Shown in pieces: positions 46,294 through 57,945 of a DNA stretch of 64,000 nt (position 1 is the first letter of the stretch; each line of letters opens with the position of its first letter). A program made the position numbers and the translations under genes. The DNA is from Asterias amurensis. Taxonomy: Eukaryota; Echinodermata; Asteroidea; Forcipulatida; Asteriidae. The notes below the pieces were generated by a model, which was given only the letters and a program-made list of their open reading frames with translations, was not told the origin of the DNA and ran no database searches. The stretch spans positions 5,249,501 to 5,313,500 of the forward strand of contig NC_092668.1 in NCBI RefSeq assembly GCF_032118995.1. The letters run 5' to 3'.

Positions 46294-47277
46294 CGACACT
46301 GTTCACTGGTAACTGTCTTAAAGACCAGTCTTTTCACTGGTGCATCTCAACGTAACTATGCACAAACTAACAAACCTGTGAAAATTTGAGCTTAAAGTCA
46401 CCTGGAAGTGGTATTTTTTCAAAATAAAGCTTTTGTCACTAATATATGTGTTTTGATGAGTGGAATGTGAATAAACAGTTAACTAAGGTTTTAAAAAATC
46501 AGTTCTTATGTTATTGACAAATTTAAGAGTAGCCCCGACCCGAGAGGGCGCTGTTCGTGACGTAAATCGAGGCAGACTTTGCCTGTAATGCGTAGAGTAA
46601 ACACAATTGCAAAGTACATGTACGGACCAAGTCGTGAGTTTGTACGTTTCAAAAAGAAAATTAAGTTTTTTTCCGCCAATGCCGACCAGGTGTATTGCTG
46701 CTGAATGCAGAAAAACACTTTTTGAACTGTACCAACTCACGACTTGGATGTACATGTACTTTGCACGTGTGTTTACTATACGCATTGCAGGCAAAGTCTG
46801 CCTCGATTGACGTCACAAAAGGGGTAGGCGGAGTCAGCCCCCCAAACAACTTTATATATTTTTTAAACATATAAATCGTGACAAACAATTACTAAAAAAA
46901 TTGTTTTATTGTTCGTAAGCATGTACTCTTATGTTTGAAAGAAAAAAATTATATTTCCAGGTGACTTTAATTGGTCGTCGAAGTTGCGAGATATATATTG
47001 AAAGAAAGAAACATTCTTGTCATACGAAGTTGTGTGCTTCAGGCGCTTAATTTCGAGACATCAAAATCTAAATTATGAGGTCTCGAAATAAAATTCGCGG
47101 ACAATTTACTTCTTTCTCTATAACTATACGTCTCACCCCAAAGGGAGCCGTTTCACCTAATGTTGTTTACCTCTCCCAATTACTCGTTACGCATCAACCT
47201 CTCCCAATTACACATCCACCAAGTAAGGTTTTGTGCTAATAGTTATTTTGAGTAATAACCAACAGTGTCCACTGCCT
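46294..47277 (-). repeat. Family A copy split by family K palindrome
   Basis: TTAA at 46290-46293 and 47278-47281. Family-A parts are 46294-46391 and 46971-47277, with K between them. A short part of the right side (CATCAACCTCTCCCAATTAC) is tandemly doubled near 47180-47215. Confidence 0.88.
46396..46966. mobile_element. Family K TTAA palindromic element with a THAP-like start in its loop
   Basis: TTAA at 46392-46395 and 46967-46970; ends AGTCACCTGGAA and TTCCAGGTGACT. About 100-bp arms (46556-46657 and 46717-46816) are inverted copies. The 59-bp loop encodes MPTRCIAAECRKT on the plus strand, which has the form of the first residues of a THAP zinc finger (C-x4-C). No longer reading frame follows. 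A CTCF-like AGAGGGCGC is at 46543-46551. Confidence 0.8.
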
Positions 47278-47890
47278 TTAATACTTCTAAACATTCTCGC
47301 CCCAGGCTGACCTGGATGCAGGTGCGCGTATCAATATTGTATTTGAATGCTGCAATTTCATGTTTTGACAGCTAGAGGAATAATACATGATTCATATATT
47401 TGTTTCTCTTCAGACTTGTTTGATACTGCATTGGTTTCAATTCATTTCGATTCGAACTCATTTTAAGGATGTAGTAAACAACAAGAAAAGTATTAAATTA
47501 TTTTTACGAAGGCTAAAAAATCCTTACTAGTGAAAAACATACAAACAATTGTGTTTGAGGAATGCCATTTACGCTTTAAGGAATGCCAATTCATATTGTG
47601 CTATAAAAATACTGTTTTATTATTATTAATCTTCAAATAATTGTGGTCAAATTAAATTAAATTAAACTTTCAGCCATATTTGGTTTGCAATTAAACAAAC
47701 CCACTTAAATATGTTTAAAGTTTAGGCCCGAGTTTATTTCTACAATATTACTTGTTTCGAAAATAATTAGTTTGTTGGGGGTTAAATTAAAGAAAATGCA
47801 TGGAAGATTTCAAATGCCATCGCAGACGCATGAAAAGCTGGAGAAGAGAAAACCCAAAATGAAACGCAACTTGATTAATAATGACTTTCA

Positions 47891-48144
47891 TGGCCTGTCG
47901 TGGCCGAGTGGATAAGAACACCGAACCCAATTTATGATGTTTCTGCTCAGCAGAGTGTGGGTTCGAGTCCTGGTCGTGACACCTGTGTCCTTAAACAAGA
48001 CACTTTACCACTATCGCTGCGTCCTTCGGATGGGAAGTAGGGTCGTATGTCCCGTGGGTTGTGCTATGCCCGTAAAGGAACCTAGTGCACTCATCGTAAA
48101 GAGAAGGGGGTATGCCCCGGTTTTCCCGGTCTGATTGGTAGCAA
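47891..48144 (+). mobile_element. tRNA-derived SINE
   Basis: An A box (GGCCGAGTGG) is at 47902 and a perfect B box (GGTTCGAGTCC) near 47960, followed by a SINE body with CTTAAACAAGACACTTTACC. It runs into the AATAATAA stretch shared with the tail of the minus-strand LINE. Confidence 0.75.
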
Positions 48145-49129
48145 TAATAAACTACAGCATTTATAAGGCGCACTTTACTGAAAAGGAGGAACATTCAAAG
48201 GCGCCGGTCAAGTTTTGTCAAGTGGTTGGAAAGTAAGCAAGAACAAGTGTGTTTTGAGTTTCTGCTGGAAGAGAGTGATGTTGTGTATTTGTCTGAGGTA
48301 TTCCGGAAGTGAGTTCCAGAGTCTAGGTGATATGTTGGAGTAAGCCCTGTCCCCGTAACTGGCAAGGCGAGCTCGAGGAACATGGAGCGTATTGCTGATA
48401 GATCTTAGACCTGGTCTAGTTGTACGGGGTGTCAAGAGATCGTGTATGTTATAGGGTGGAGCTGATCCATGTAGTGCCTTGAATGTGAGTATGATGATTT
48501 TGAATTGAATTCGCTGATTGACAGGTAGCCAGTGTAGTTTATAGAGTATGGGGGTGATGTGATCGATATTTCTAGTACCAGTTATGAGACGTGCTGCAGC
48601 ATTCTGCACTGACTGGAGACGATTAAGTGTGCTCTGAGGAAGACCGATAAGAAGGCTTTTACAAAAGTCAAGTCTGGATGTGATGAATGCGTGTATGAGC
48701 TGCTCAGCCGCCTGCTTAGACAAAAGGTGTCTGATTTTGGTAATGCGTCTAAGGTGCATGTAAGATGTTTGGCAGACTCGCCGCGACCTAGACGTGCTTC
48801 TCAAGGGTCATACACTGGTCGAATATGACACCGAGATTACGCACGTCTGTGCTGGGTGTAACCTGGACATCACCAATTTGAATGTGTGGGATGGACATTT
48901 TGTGTTGAAGGTGAGGAGTGGAGATTACTATGAGTTTTGTTTTGTGAGTGTTGAGTTTCAGGAAATTGTCTTGCATCCATGTTTGGAAGTCACACAGGCA
49001 GTTTGTTAGTGAATGTTTGATGTCGTCATTACCTGTGCGCCATTGCGCCTCGGAATTCATCACATGGTGATGTAAAGGAATATGTCTCTTACTTAGAAAC
49101 AAATAGCTCCACACAATCTTCCATGACAA
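48145..49129 (-). mobile_element. 5'-truncated CR1/L2-like LINE, end of reverse transcriptase ORF plus 3' tail
   Basis: Minus strand 48804-48208 encodes 198 aa typical of the C-terminus of CR1/L2 reverse transcriptases: SRLDFCKSLLIGLPQSTLNR, QNAAARLITGTR, ILYKLHWLPVNQRIQFKI and RLWNSLPEYLR. The preceding part (49129-48788) carries DFQTWMQDNFLKLNTHKT and RNLGVIFDQCMTLEKHV in another frame, so one frameshift separates them near 48795. The fingers, palm motif and endonuclease are missing. The 3' tail (48207-48145) ends in an AT-rich TTTATTATTGC. The absence of stops over 198 codons suggests a fairly young copy. Confidence 0.85.
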
Positions 49130-50436
49130 AATTCTGAGCCTGGGTTGTGATAAAGTGCTACTTTTTTTAACCTTCCTCTAAAATAAAACGTATAAGTTGC
49201 AGAATGATAACGTAACACGTTTTCAAAAACATTGAAGTATACATTTTAAAATTTACTTCTAAGAGCCATTTTAAACGAGGCAATTAACGGGCAACCAGTT
49301 CCAGGCACTCTAAGAAGAAAAGGCATTCACATTTGAATTTTCAAATTTTTGTTTTGTGGATCGTAAGACAATGTTTTAAAATGTACTCATGCGCTACAGC
49401 ATGGTACCTCGGTTGGTTGCCTCCAAGTTGACAGCAAAAGTTGCCTCGTGTAACAAGGGCCTAAGTAAATTGAAACCTCCTCTAATATAAAAACAGACAA
49501 ATGTCATAGTTGACCAGCAACTCACACTGTTTACCTTACACTGCCTGCAGCTAAGATATTTACTAAGCTTCAGTCTCCATCATGCTCAATATTCAACCAG
49601 TCCATGATAACAAGTGTAGCGTATTTATACAGACCAAAGAAAATAATGCTGTTGGCGAGCTTTGTCATAACCAAGTTTAAAGAAGAAGAAAAAAACATAA
49701 AATACAATAACTAGTAGTACTGACATGATCAACGGGGGCCAACCACTTAGTACTCAGTTCATTTTCTGTGTCAGGTTATGGAAATTCAATCATGGAATTG
49801 ACAAGTTATTCCAAGCAAATGACCATCCCGTTCCCCCTCCCTGCGGATATGTTGTGAGTCCGAGCTTATCAAATCTACTTGGCAGAAACATAAACTGGTC
49901 ACCCCCCCCCCACACCCCCCCCCCCATCGTACCTAACTCTGTAATAGGATCTTAGCTGTCGCCCCCCCCCCCCCCGGCCCCCTACAGTAAACGGCCTACT
50001 TGCCTTATTGTCTAATAGGATCATAAATTGTATCAACTCCGCCTCCAGACTGAGCAGGGTGCCATAGAAAAATATAAGTCGATTATGACTCGAGATAACG
50101 CAGGATTAGCACTAAATACGATTATGTTATACACATCACTGTCTGTAACTAACGCCATGTCTTCGACTCGTTTAATTCCAACTGCGTAAATACTAAAAAT
50201 AGAATAATATTTATCCCTCTTGCTCTCACACGTAACTAGTTCAAGCGTGTTCAAAATATTCCCCATTTAATGTAATCTGCCACTCGATCATTAAGTTCAA
50301 TCCAATTTACATGTATGTCCATACTGTCAAAAACACAGCGTTACAAGAAACAATTCCCTCGAACCCGCGGTTGTTTCGTACACAACGCTGGAAGTCGACC
50401 AACGCTGGGAACGATCAAGTGATGTACAGTGTACAT
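49130..50436. other. Gene-free stretch
   Basis: AT-rich sequence with C tracts at 49900-49925 and 49962-49976; nothing recognised. Confidence 0.4.
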
Positions 50437-50640
50437 CACTTTTCACAAGTGTGGCGGTTTCAGTCTTCCGCCGTGTTCAGTTTTCCGGGACTCAGTAAAG
50501 CATATAACAATTGACTTCTTTCGCTTGCTGTGCGCAGGCGTCGCATGACGTGATGTTACCGTATTTGGTCATTCGGAAAACTGAACACGGCGGAAAGTTG
50601 GAACCGCCACACCTGCCCGTCGAGCCATGTAACATGCGTT
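50437..50640. repeat. CpG-rich inverted repeat
   Basis: Arms GTGGCGGTTTCAGTCTTCCG and CGGCGGAAAGTTGGAACCGC plus CAC, with TTCAGTTTTCCG and CGGAAAACTGAA. Just before it, GTGATGTACAGTGTACATCA is part of a perfect palindrome. Confidence 0.75.
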
Positions 50641-50881
50641 TTTGTTGCGCGTCACATGAGTGGTTCCCGACCAATCAAACTTCACAGTTTGTTACCGCGG
50701 TATAACAAAGTGCTTTGTATACAATGTAGTTATAGCAAAAACAGTAGTGTAAGGATTTTACAGTCAAAGAAAAGGAACTGTACTGATGCCGATTTGATCA
50801 ATACGCGGGGCAAACAAACTGACAAAGGACGTACGAATATGAACAAAACAATTGTTAAAAACAACAACATCAACGCTTACC

Positions 50882-51558
50882 TAAAGGCAATGGACACCAT
50901 TGGTTATTGTCAAAGAACAGGGCCCAATAGCATAGCGCTGCTTAGCGGCCGATTTTGTGCTTACTGTGCAATTTCTATTTCATAGCGCTGCTAATCGTAT
51001 AAGCACACGAAAAGGCACGCTAACCTTCCGGTGCTTACCGCACGAAAATAAATGACGTCACAATGCAAATCCACGGTAAACACGCAACATGGCCGCCCAG
51101 TTGTTCTGCTAACCTGTGAAATACGCTAAGGCTTAAGCAATTTTTTTTTCTGCTACAGTAAGCTCGCAAATTGGCTTACCGTTAAGCACCGCTATAAAAT
51201 TGAGCCCAGTCCTCTCACTTGGTGTATCTCAACATAATATGCATAAAATAACAAACCTGTAAAAATTTGAGCTTAATCGGTCGTCGAAGTAGTGAGATAA
51301 TAATGAAAGAAAAAATACCCTTGTCAAACGAAGTTGTGTGCTTTCAGATACTTGACTTCAAGACCTCAAAACCTAATATTGAGGTCTCGAAATCAAATTC
51401 GTGGAAAATAACTTCTTTCTTGAAAACTACCTTACTTCAGAGGAAGCCATTACTCACAGTGCTTTATAATATCAACAGCTCCCCATTACCCGTTACCAAG
51501 TAAGATTTTATGCTAAACATTATTTTTAGTAATTACCAATAGTGTCCACTGTCTCTAA
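50882..51558 (-). repeat. Family A copy split by I palindrome
   Basis: Left part AGGCAATGGACACCATTGGT, then I at 50920-51207, then GTCCTCTCACTTGGTGTATC and the rest of family A. Confidence 0.85.
50920..51207. repeat. Palindromic repeat I nested in family A
   Basis: GGGCCCAATAGCATAGCGCT to AAGCACCGCTATAAAATTGA plus GCCC. The interior has a GC-richer block with AACATGGCCGCC. Confidence 0.8.
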
Positions 51559-51821
51559 CTAAAATGAAAATAATTTAAGACCAAATGATGATACGTTACA
51601 AAGCAGTCAATGGAAAGAAGCCACGTTATCATGCATCTCTAATTTACGTCACCTGTTCATATTGAACTTTAGCCGCTTTTATTCGGCATGCTCCAGTTTG
51701 TTGGTTGCTTAAAGTGCGTATCTTTTACGCACTTTGAATCAGTATAATGTCGAAGACAGTATCTTTAAAACTGAAAGACTTTAAGAAAGATAAAAACATC
51801 TGCATCTTTGTACATGTTACA

Positions 51822-52302
51822 GGCACGTGGACACTATTGGTAACTAGTCAACATTGTGTGCTGTATACAAACTTACTTGGTTTCGAGCAATTGAAAGATA
51901 TTGATAGTACAAAACATTGTGAGAAACGGCTCCCTCTGAAGTAACATACTCATTGAGAAAGAGGTAATATCTCACTCAAATAATAACTTCAGTCCTGAAG
52001 CCTTTTACATGCCTATAAAAGCACTCAAAGTTTTGCAACAAGGGTGTTTTTTCTTTCATTAAATCTTGCATCTTCGATGACCAATGAGCTCAAATACTCA
52101 CATACTATTTTTTTTGTTATGCATATGTTGCGATACACAAAGTGAGTACTGGTTAGGATGAGTTACTCGTCCCAGCTTAGGACTAGCCATACGTTTTTAG
52201 TATCTCCCAGGACTAGTCCTAAGTTAGGACTAGTCCTAACTCTTTGTGAAATCCACCCCTGGTCTTTAACAATTTTATTAATAAAACGTGTCCAGTGCCT
52301 TT
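51822..52302 (+). repeat. Family A copy with nested H
   Basis: Starts GGCACGTGGACACTATTGGT. Half of an H palindrome (52153-52262) sits at ACTGGT, in the right end. Confidence 0.85.
52153..52262. repeat. Palindromic repeat H, left arm shortened
   Basis: TAGGATGAGTTACTCGTCCC to ACTCTTTGTGAAATCCACCC; inserted at an ACTGGT of family A. Confidence 0.85.
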
Positions 52303-52749
52303 ATGCCAACTTGATTTGTTGTTCCAGTGCTCGATTGCATTTCCTCTTCATTGTCGTGTATCAGGATAAAGTCTCATAAGTCATAGCGGTTTCCATTACC
52401 TGTTTTTTCCCAGCCAAAATCGAAATAACTTCTTGCAATCAATCACCAACGTGTCATACTTTCATCGTCTTGCATTGTGCATGATTACCCTCTGCTCTAT
52501 TTCTAGCTTCACTGTAAACTGCTCGCAATCTCTTCTTTATACCGTACTTCTTCAGAGAAACAGGTTTTGCAATCACTGCGCTCGAGTTGTTTCAGCTTGA
52601 TCTATCAGATATGATGCGAAGACTTTTGCTATGACGTCTTGTTGGTGGTATTTAGAACAGAATATGGGGTAACTTTAGTTGATTATAGAGGGCGCTGATT
52701 GATTTTTATTACACAGTCTAAGTTGTACTTACGTTGTAAAGTAACCTCT

Positions 52750-52950
52750 TAGACAGTACAACATTTCCCGACGTTGGCACATCCTAATGATGCGGACGTT
52801 AGGTTGTCCGTATTTTAACAACGTTAAGCCAACGTTGGAAGTTGACATGTTATACTGCACTACATTTCCCGACGTTGGCACAACCTATATGATCCGACGT
52901 TAGAATGCCCCTATCATAACCAAGTTATTACAACGTTGTAATTCTGACTG
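52750..52950 (+). repeat. Diverged tandem duplication, period about 101 bp
   Basis: ACATTTCCCGACGTTGGCAC appears at about 52760 and 52861, each followed by a GACGTTAG half and then an ACAACGTT. More AACGTT words follow to 53990. Confidence 0.75.
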
Positions 52951-53167
52951 TTGTATTTCATACTGTTCACCTACCAACGTTCGGATAATAAGTAGTCTGT
53001 TGGGGTGTTATAAACAATTACATACCTCAAACATATTTATGACCGATAGTCGAGTTCTCGTTGGTCCATTCACCATCACGTGCCAGGTTTAACTTTGCTA
53101 ATTACCAAGTGCGCATGTGGGTATTCACGCAGGTGGTAAATGCGCATGACAAGTAATAGCTCAGTAG

Positions 53168-53245
53168 GATTTGAAACTTTGCATGGTGGAGATAAGATAT
53201 AGAAGAGTTTGCGGTAACACCATGTAATAACAATCTCTAAATAAT
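53168..53245 (+). repeat. Family G fragment
   Basis: GATTTGAAACTTTGCATGGT and the degraded GTTTGCGGTAACACC part are present. Confidence 0.5.
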
Positions 53246-53534
53246 AGCTCCCCGGGAACTATTCTACTTGTCATGCGCATTACCATTGTGCGACGTCATC
53301 CCCGGGTGCTATTCTACTTGTCGAGCTAGATCCATTATGTATCCTTTCTTGTGTTTATTGATGAATCATAACAGATGCAGTCAGTTGTTGTGTTCGAGTC
53401 AGTTGTTGTGTTCATAAAGTGCAAAAATTTTTCAAGAACGCATTTTATTTCAGTCGTCATTTCCTCTTGCCCCTATTTGCAACGGTAACTGAATATATAT
53501 GAAGTATAGTAACACAAATATAACAGGTTTATTT

Positions 53535-53661
53535 CGGGCGACGAGTCGATTATTAGCTCCCCTCGGTATTGGAAGTTGACAAACTAGTTCCCTCGGCCTC
53601 GCCTCGGGAACTAGTTTGTCAACTTCCAAAACCTCGGGGAGCTAATATCGACTAGTCGCCC
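53535..53661. repeat. Long palindrome with about 60-bp arms
   Basis: GGAAGTTGACAAACTAGTTC and GAACTAGTTTGTCAACTTCC flank the short spacer CCTCGGCCTCGCCTCGG. Outer arms GGGCGACGAGTCGAT and ATCGACTAGTCGCCC are imperfect. Confidence 0.88.
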
Positions 53662-54205
53662 TCAAACCATCAAACCATGTTATGTTTGTATAATATTGAC
53701 TGCTTTAACTCGTGCTATTGTTAAAACTCCGACTCCCTCGGTGATCCCCGGGCCGTTCAGTTTTCTCTCGGCTGCACCTCGGGAAAAACGAACGCTCCGT
53801 GGATAACCTCGTGGGTCGTAGTTTTCACCACAGTACTCGAATCAGTCAATATTTGTAAACTGTTCACCAACGTTCGTACCACATTTTAAAAACTGACTCC
53901 GAACTTCCCTTCGTCTGTCCAACGTTCGTTTTGTTATGCCGACATTGTCGATGTTCGCCGACGTTTGCCCATCGTAAGCATGTTAGCTGGGGAGTCTTTG
54001 CAGTACTTGTGTTTTCCTTCTTCTTCCTTTCTTAATTTTCAAACCATTGTCCTCTGTTTACAACATAACTATTGTGAGATGTTTTTGGCGGGAACATTCT
54101 TAATTTATGGCAGACTTCTCTGTGTCAGTTAAATTATATCCGTGATACCTATTAACAGTGCCATGAAGGAACACAAGAGAACCAAAGACACAAAACCCAA
54201 ACCGG

Positions 54206-54553
54206 GCAGTGGACACTATTGGTAACTATAATCGAAATAAATATAATCATAACAACTTACTTGTTGACGAGTAATGGGGAGAGGTTGATGGTGTAAAACA
54301 TTGTGAGAAACGGCTCCCTCGAAGTGCCATAGTTTTCGAGAAAGAAGTAATTTTCCACGAATTTGATTTCGAGACCTCATATTTTAGAAATTGAGGTATC
54401 GAAATCAACTTTCTAAAGGCACATAACTTTGTGTGACAAGGGTGTTCTTTCTTTCATTATTATCTCGCAACTTCGACGACCAATTGAGCTCAAATTTTCA
54501 CAGGTTTGTTATTTTATGGTCTTTTTGACAATTACCAAAAGTGTCCAGTGTCT
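54206..54553 (+). repeat. Family A copy
   Basis: Starts GGCAGTGGACACTATTGGTA after a degraded left border; right TTAA at 54554-54557. Confidence 0.9.
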
Positions 54554-54557
54554 TTAA

Positions 54558-56714
54558 ACACCCCCGTATGATGTCCAAGACAAAACAAGGTTTGGGGTAT
54601 CATGAATCAACCCGGGGGGGGTGGTATTCTTCCCATTTTTGTCTTAATTCAGCTGAAAAATTGGATGTGATTTTGTGATGAATGAGTGGCGTGGCGCCAA
54701 AACATCTGATTATTGTAATTCGATTGAAATAATAGCCAATCAGTGCCTTCTTTCAGTTCCCCCAGGCCAACCACAGCATCGCTGGCCTATACATGCCCCA
54801 ATGACACAAAAACCGTCCTTTCGAAACAAAAACAAATTAAGGTGTGACACCGGGCATCATTAGACCACACGAACTAGGACAGAGACATGATGAGCGTGCA
54901 CTTGATCACCCCACGGGCTTTCCCTTCACCGCGTCTAATGTATGGCTAAACCACCCATACTTGTACATTCCAGCGCTTCCAACACACCATTAGTTATAGC
55001 TCCGGCATCCCACTGGCAACATCCTTCCTGAGGATACTGTTATTTCTGCCACCTATCTTGGCGATCTTCTGGCAGGGAAATCTCATTTTGGAGGAAGACA
55101 GCGAATTGTGCGCCTGAAGGTTGTTTAGGGGGATGCGAGTGATAAAACTCCGCCTGTAAGTGGAAAACACTATTGTTATTGCTATGGCAATGGAGATGTT
55201 TCCCATTACAACTACAAAAATGCACTTGTAAACAAACTTGACACTTGAGACTCTCGACCAAGACACAATGTCTTATAAGTTTTCCTTAGATATTTAAAGG
55301 GGGCCAATACAAAGTTCCTAATGGAATGTTTTTAGATATGCGAGGGTTCAATCAAAATAAAAAAAGCTGATTTTCTTAATGTTGTTCTTGCAAGCCTAAC
55401 ATGGAATGTCTTAAGGAATCTTTGTAGGGCCCAGAATGTATCCAAATATGTATAAACAAATTAATGTCTAAAGTTAAATTTAATCCTCTTTTGTTTTCTT
55501 TTTAAATCAGCTGTAAAATCTTCTTACTCTGATTATTACTGTATTTGTAAGTAATGTTTGTTTTCTTATTCTCAATGTTAAGACACACGGCCATTATAAA
55601 AACAGCTGATATTTGTATCATGTATCTTGAAGATGGAAAACAAATTAATAAATACAAATTAATTCATCTGCATCCTTATTCTGTCGCTTAATAAGACATG
55701 TGTGTTCAGCGACCGCATGAACTCGTTCCCAATAGAGCTATATGCGTGCACGCAGAGCAAACAACAACTGCCCCATTTTTGCTTCACTGCTAAAAGTTGA
55801 TTACCAGTCAAATATAATGAATAACTCGTCCTGGAAATATATTGACTGCTGTTTAATTACAGCTGCATGACGAGATTTCTATACTTGTCTCTTTCGGGAT
55901 GTATTTGTCCTTAAAATCATATTTTTTTTAATAATCAGAGGAGAGGTATTCTAGGTTTTTAACTATCACACGACACGCGCTAAAAAATATCTTTCAAAAA
56001 ATCGAGGCCTGATTTAATTAAACTGCAGCGCCGTTCAGTGTATAGTGCCTTAAAAATATAACGCAGCCGACAGTTCTCCAAACATGCATGGCGGTTACAT
56101 CAACGGCTCGTCTTTAAAAGCACAGTCAAATTAGGTCAGAGCTGTACGAACATTTTTCAATTATTTTGACAAGGCATGTTTGTCGTCTGTTGACGGAATT
56201 ATTTTTCCCCGACCCCCCTTGTCATCATCTGCGAGGGATCGTCATCCCAGCGTGTTAGGTGCACTTTTCAGTGGGGGACTGCCGGAGGTTTCGCCCCGGG
56301 GAGAAAAACGTCCACTAGGCAGTAGGGATTGTACTCCTAATGCACGTCAAACTAGTTAATCTTGACCAGGCATCCGGGACTCTCGCAAGTACATGGTGTA
56401 CTCAGATGAGGTTGAGTGTATAATTAGTAAGCTACGTATGACAGGAGGAAATTAATATTTGGGAAGTGAAGGCATTGGCATGTTTAATTTCCAACTAATA
56501 ATCTTTACATGCCTCCGTCATGACTCGATCAAACAAAAACAATTTAGACAACTTCGAGAAAAAATGACAGAAATATCTGTGGTTTTTCAAAAATTGCGAC
56601 ATCCTCTGGGGTGGGGGGTTCTGGGGGCTACAAGAACACAGAATGGGGCTGCGGTGAAACCCAGTGTAAGTGTAAGTTTTAACTAGTTTAACAAAGTAAA
56701 GTTTGGCGTTGTTA
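54558..56714. other. Gene-free stretch
   Basis: No repeat family or gene was recognised. A possible minus-strand internal exon at 55067-55154 is discussed under rejected items. Confidence 0.35.
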
Positions 56715-56716
56715 TA

Positions 56717-56862
56717 ATGGGAGACTTTCATGACGCTTGGTGGCAGCAGACTTACCAGGTAAAATCCATTGTTATCGGTACTGTGCGCATGCTCAGAACT
56801 ACGTACACAATGGCAATTTACCTGGTAAGTCTGCTGACACCAAGCGCCTCAAAGTCTCCCAT
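56717..56862. mobile_element. TA-flanked palindromic MITE, 146 bp
   Basis: Ends ATGGGAGACTTT and AAAGTCTCCCAT, inside TA at 56715-56716 and 56863-56864. Arms include CAGCAGACTTACCAGGTAAA and TTTACCTGGTAAGTCTGCTG. The size and TA target fit a mariner-type MITE. Confidence 0.85.
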
Positions 56863-56877
56863 TAGATGTTTTGGATG

Positions 56878-57226
56878 TCGTGGCGGATGAGCGGCTAAGA
56901 AACACCGGTCTCAAGCTACCGTGTTTCTGTTAGGCAACGTGTTGGCTCGGTTCTTGATCTTATCATAGTTGCTTCTCTCCACTCAGGAGTACAACTGTGT
57001 ACTGGCGAGAGCTTGAGAGTAACCTGCGATGGACTGTCATCCTGTCCAGTTGAATGGAAATATTCTCTGTCGTTCAAAGCCAACGAAATGGTTGTAAATA
57101 CCCAGCTCAATTGAAGAAGAAGAAAAAATCATCACTGCAATTACCCCATTTTCTGAAAGTTTGTATTATACTCAACGCCTCGAGTACCTTGTTTGGTAGA
57201 TACGTGCGCTATATAAGACTTCGATA
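56878..57226 (+). mobile_element. tRNA-derived SINE
   Basis: The head has GGCGGATGAGCGGC, and the body at 57020-57055 has AACCTGCGATGGACTGTCAT and CCTGTCCAG, common in animal SINEs. The tail GTGCGCTATATAAGACTTCG leads into ATAATAATAA. The B box is degraded. Confidence 0.65.
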
Positions 57227-57412
57227 TAATAATAATAACAACCGCATTTCTATAGCGCCTAACACCTCCAAAAGAAAGTCTCTAAGCGCTCAGAGGAACC
57301 AAAAGAATAGTTAAGTATAAGATAAATTGAATAGGTGTGTTTTGAGAAGAGTCTTGAAACTTGAGATCGTAGTGGCTTGTTTGATGTGTAGAGGGAGATT
57401 GTTCCATTATTA
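57224..57412 (-). mobile_element. 3' end of a CR1/L2-like LINE
   Basis: Minus-strand translation gives NNLPLHIKQATTISSFKTLL followed by KTHLFNLSYT and a stop, the extreme C-terminus of the reverse transcriptase ORF. The 3' tail is GGCGCTATAGAAATGCGG plus TTATTATTAT. Only about 190 bp are present. Confidence 0.7.
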
Positions 57413-57743
57413 TCTTATCAGTATAATGAACAATGCACATTTCTGATTTGAAGAAAGAGAGTGGCACATCTCACACTTTTTTAGCTGTTACTTGAATTTG
57501 TGGTCGCATTACACTTAATGTTTAACAATATTGTTGTGTGACCAGTGCAGTATCTTGCCTGCAAGCAAGGCAGTGGAATGTTCAAGGTCAGCTTTTTGCA
57601 AAAGGAAAATAAAAACTGTATAAAACTATGGTTTGGAGTCCTTTTAGATATCTTTGTTTTCTAATTCGGAAAAATAAATGTTGTGCTTTCGAGTCCTAAA
57701 CATTAAGATAACTATACTTGTAGGAATGTAATCCCGTTTTTCT

Positions 57744-57945
57744 GTAAAGGGTCTTGGGTACTTTTTTAGGTACGACCAAAACACACTTTCACAGATTTAA
57801 ATTAAACTTATAAGGTTTGTAGAAAGCTTCCCTTTAAATATTACTTATATGAGGTGCTGTAGTTTTTGAAAAACGAGTAAAACAATGTCACGAATATAAC
57901 TTTCATCTCAGGAGACATACGTTATTTTAGCATGTACATTTTACA
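57744..57945 (+). repeat. Family C left half
   Basis: GGGTCTTGGGTACTTTTTTA and GAGGTGCTGTAGTTTTTGAA match one arm of the copy at 23.3 kb. Confidence 0.7.

Noticed and set aside
55067-55154. Possible minus-strand internal exon (ttacag|GCGGAG ... AGATAG|gtggca)
   Set aside because: Two frames are open, neither resembles a known protein, and the donor is weak.
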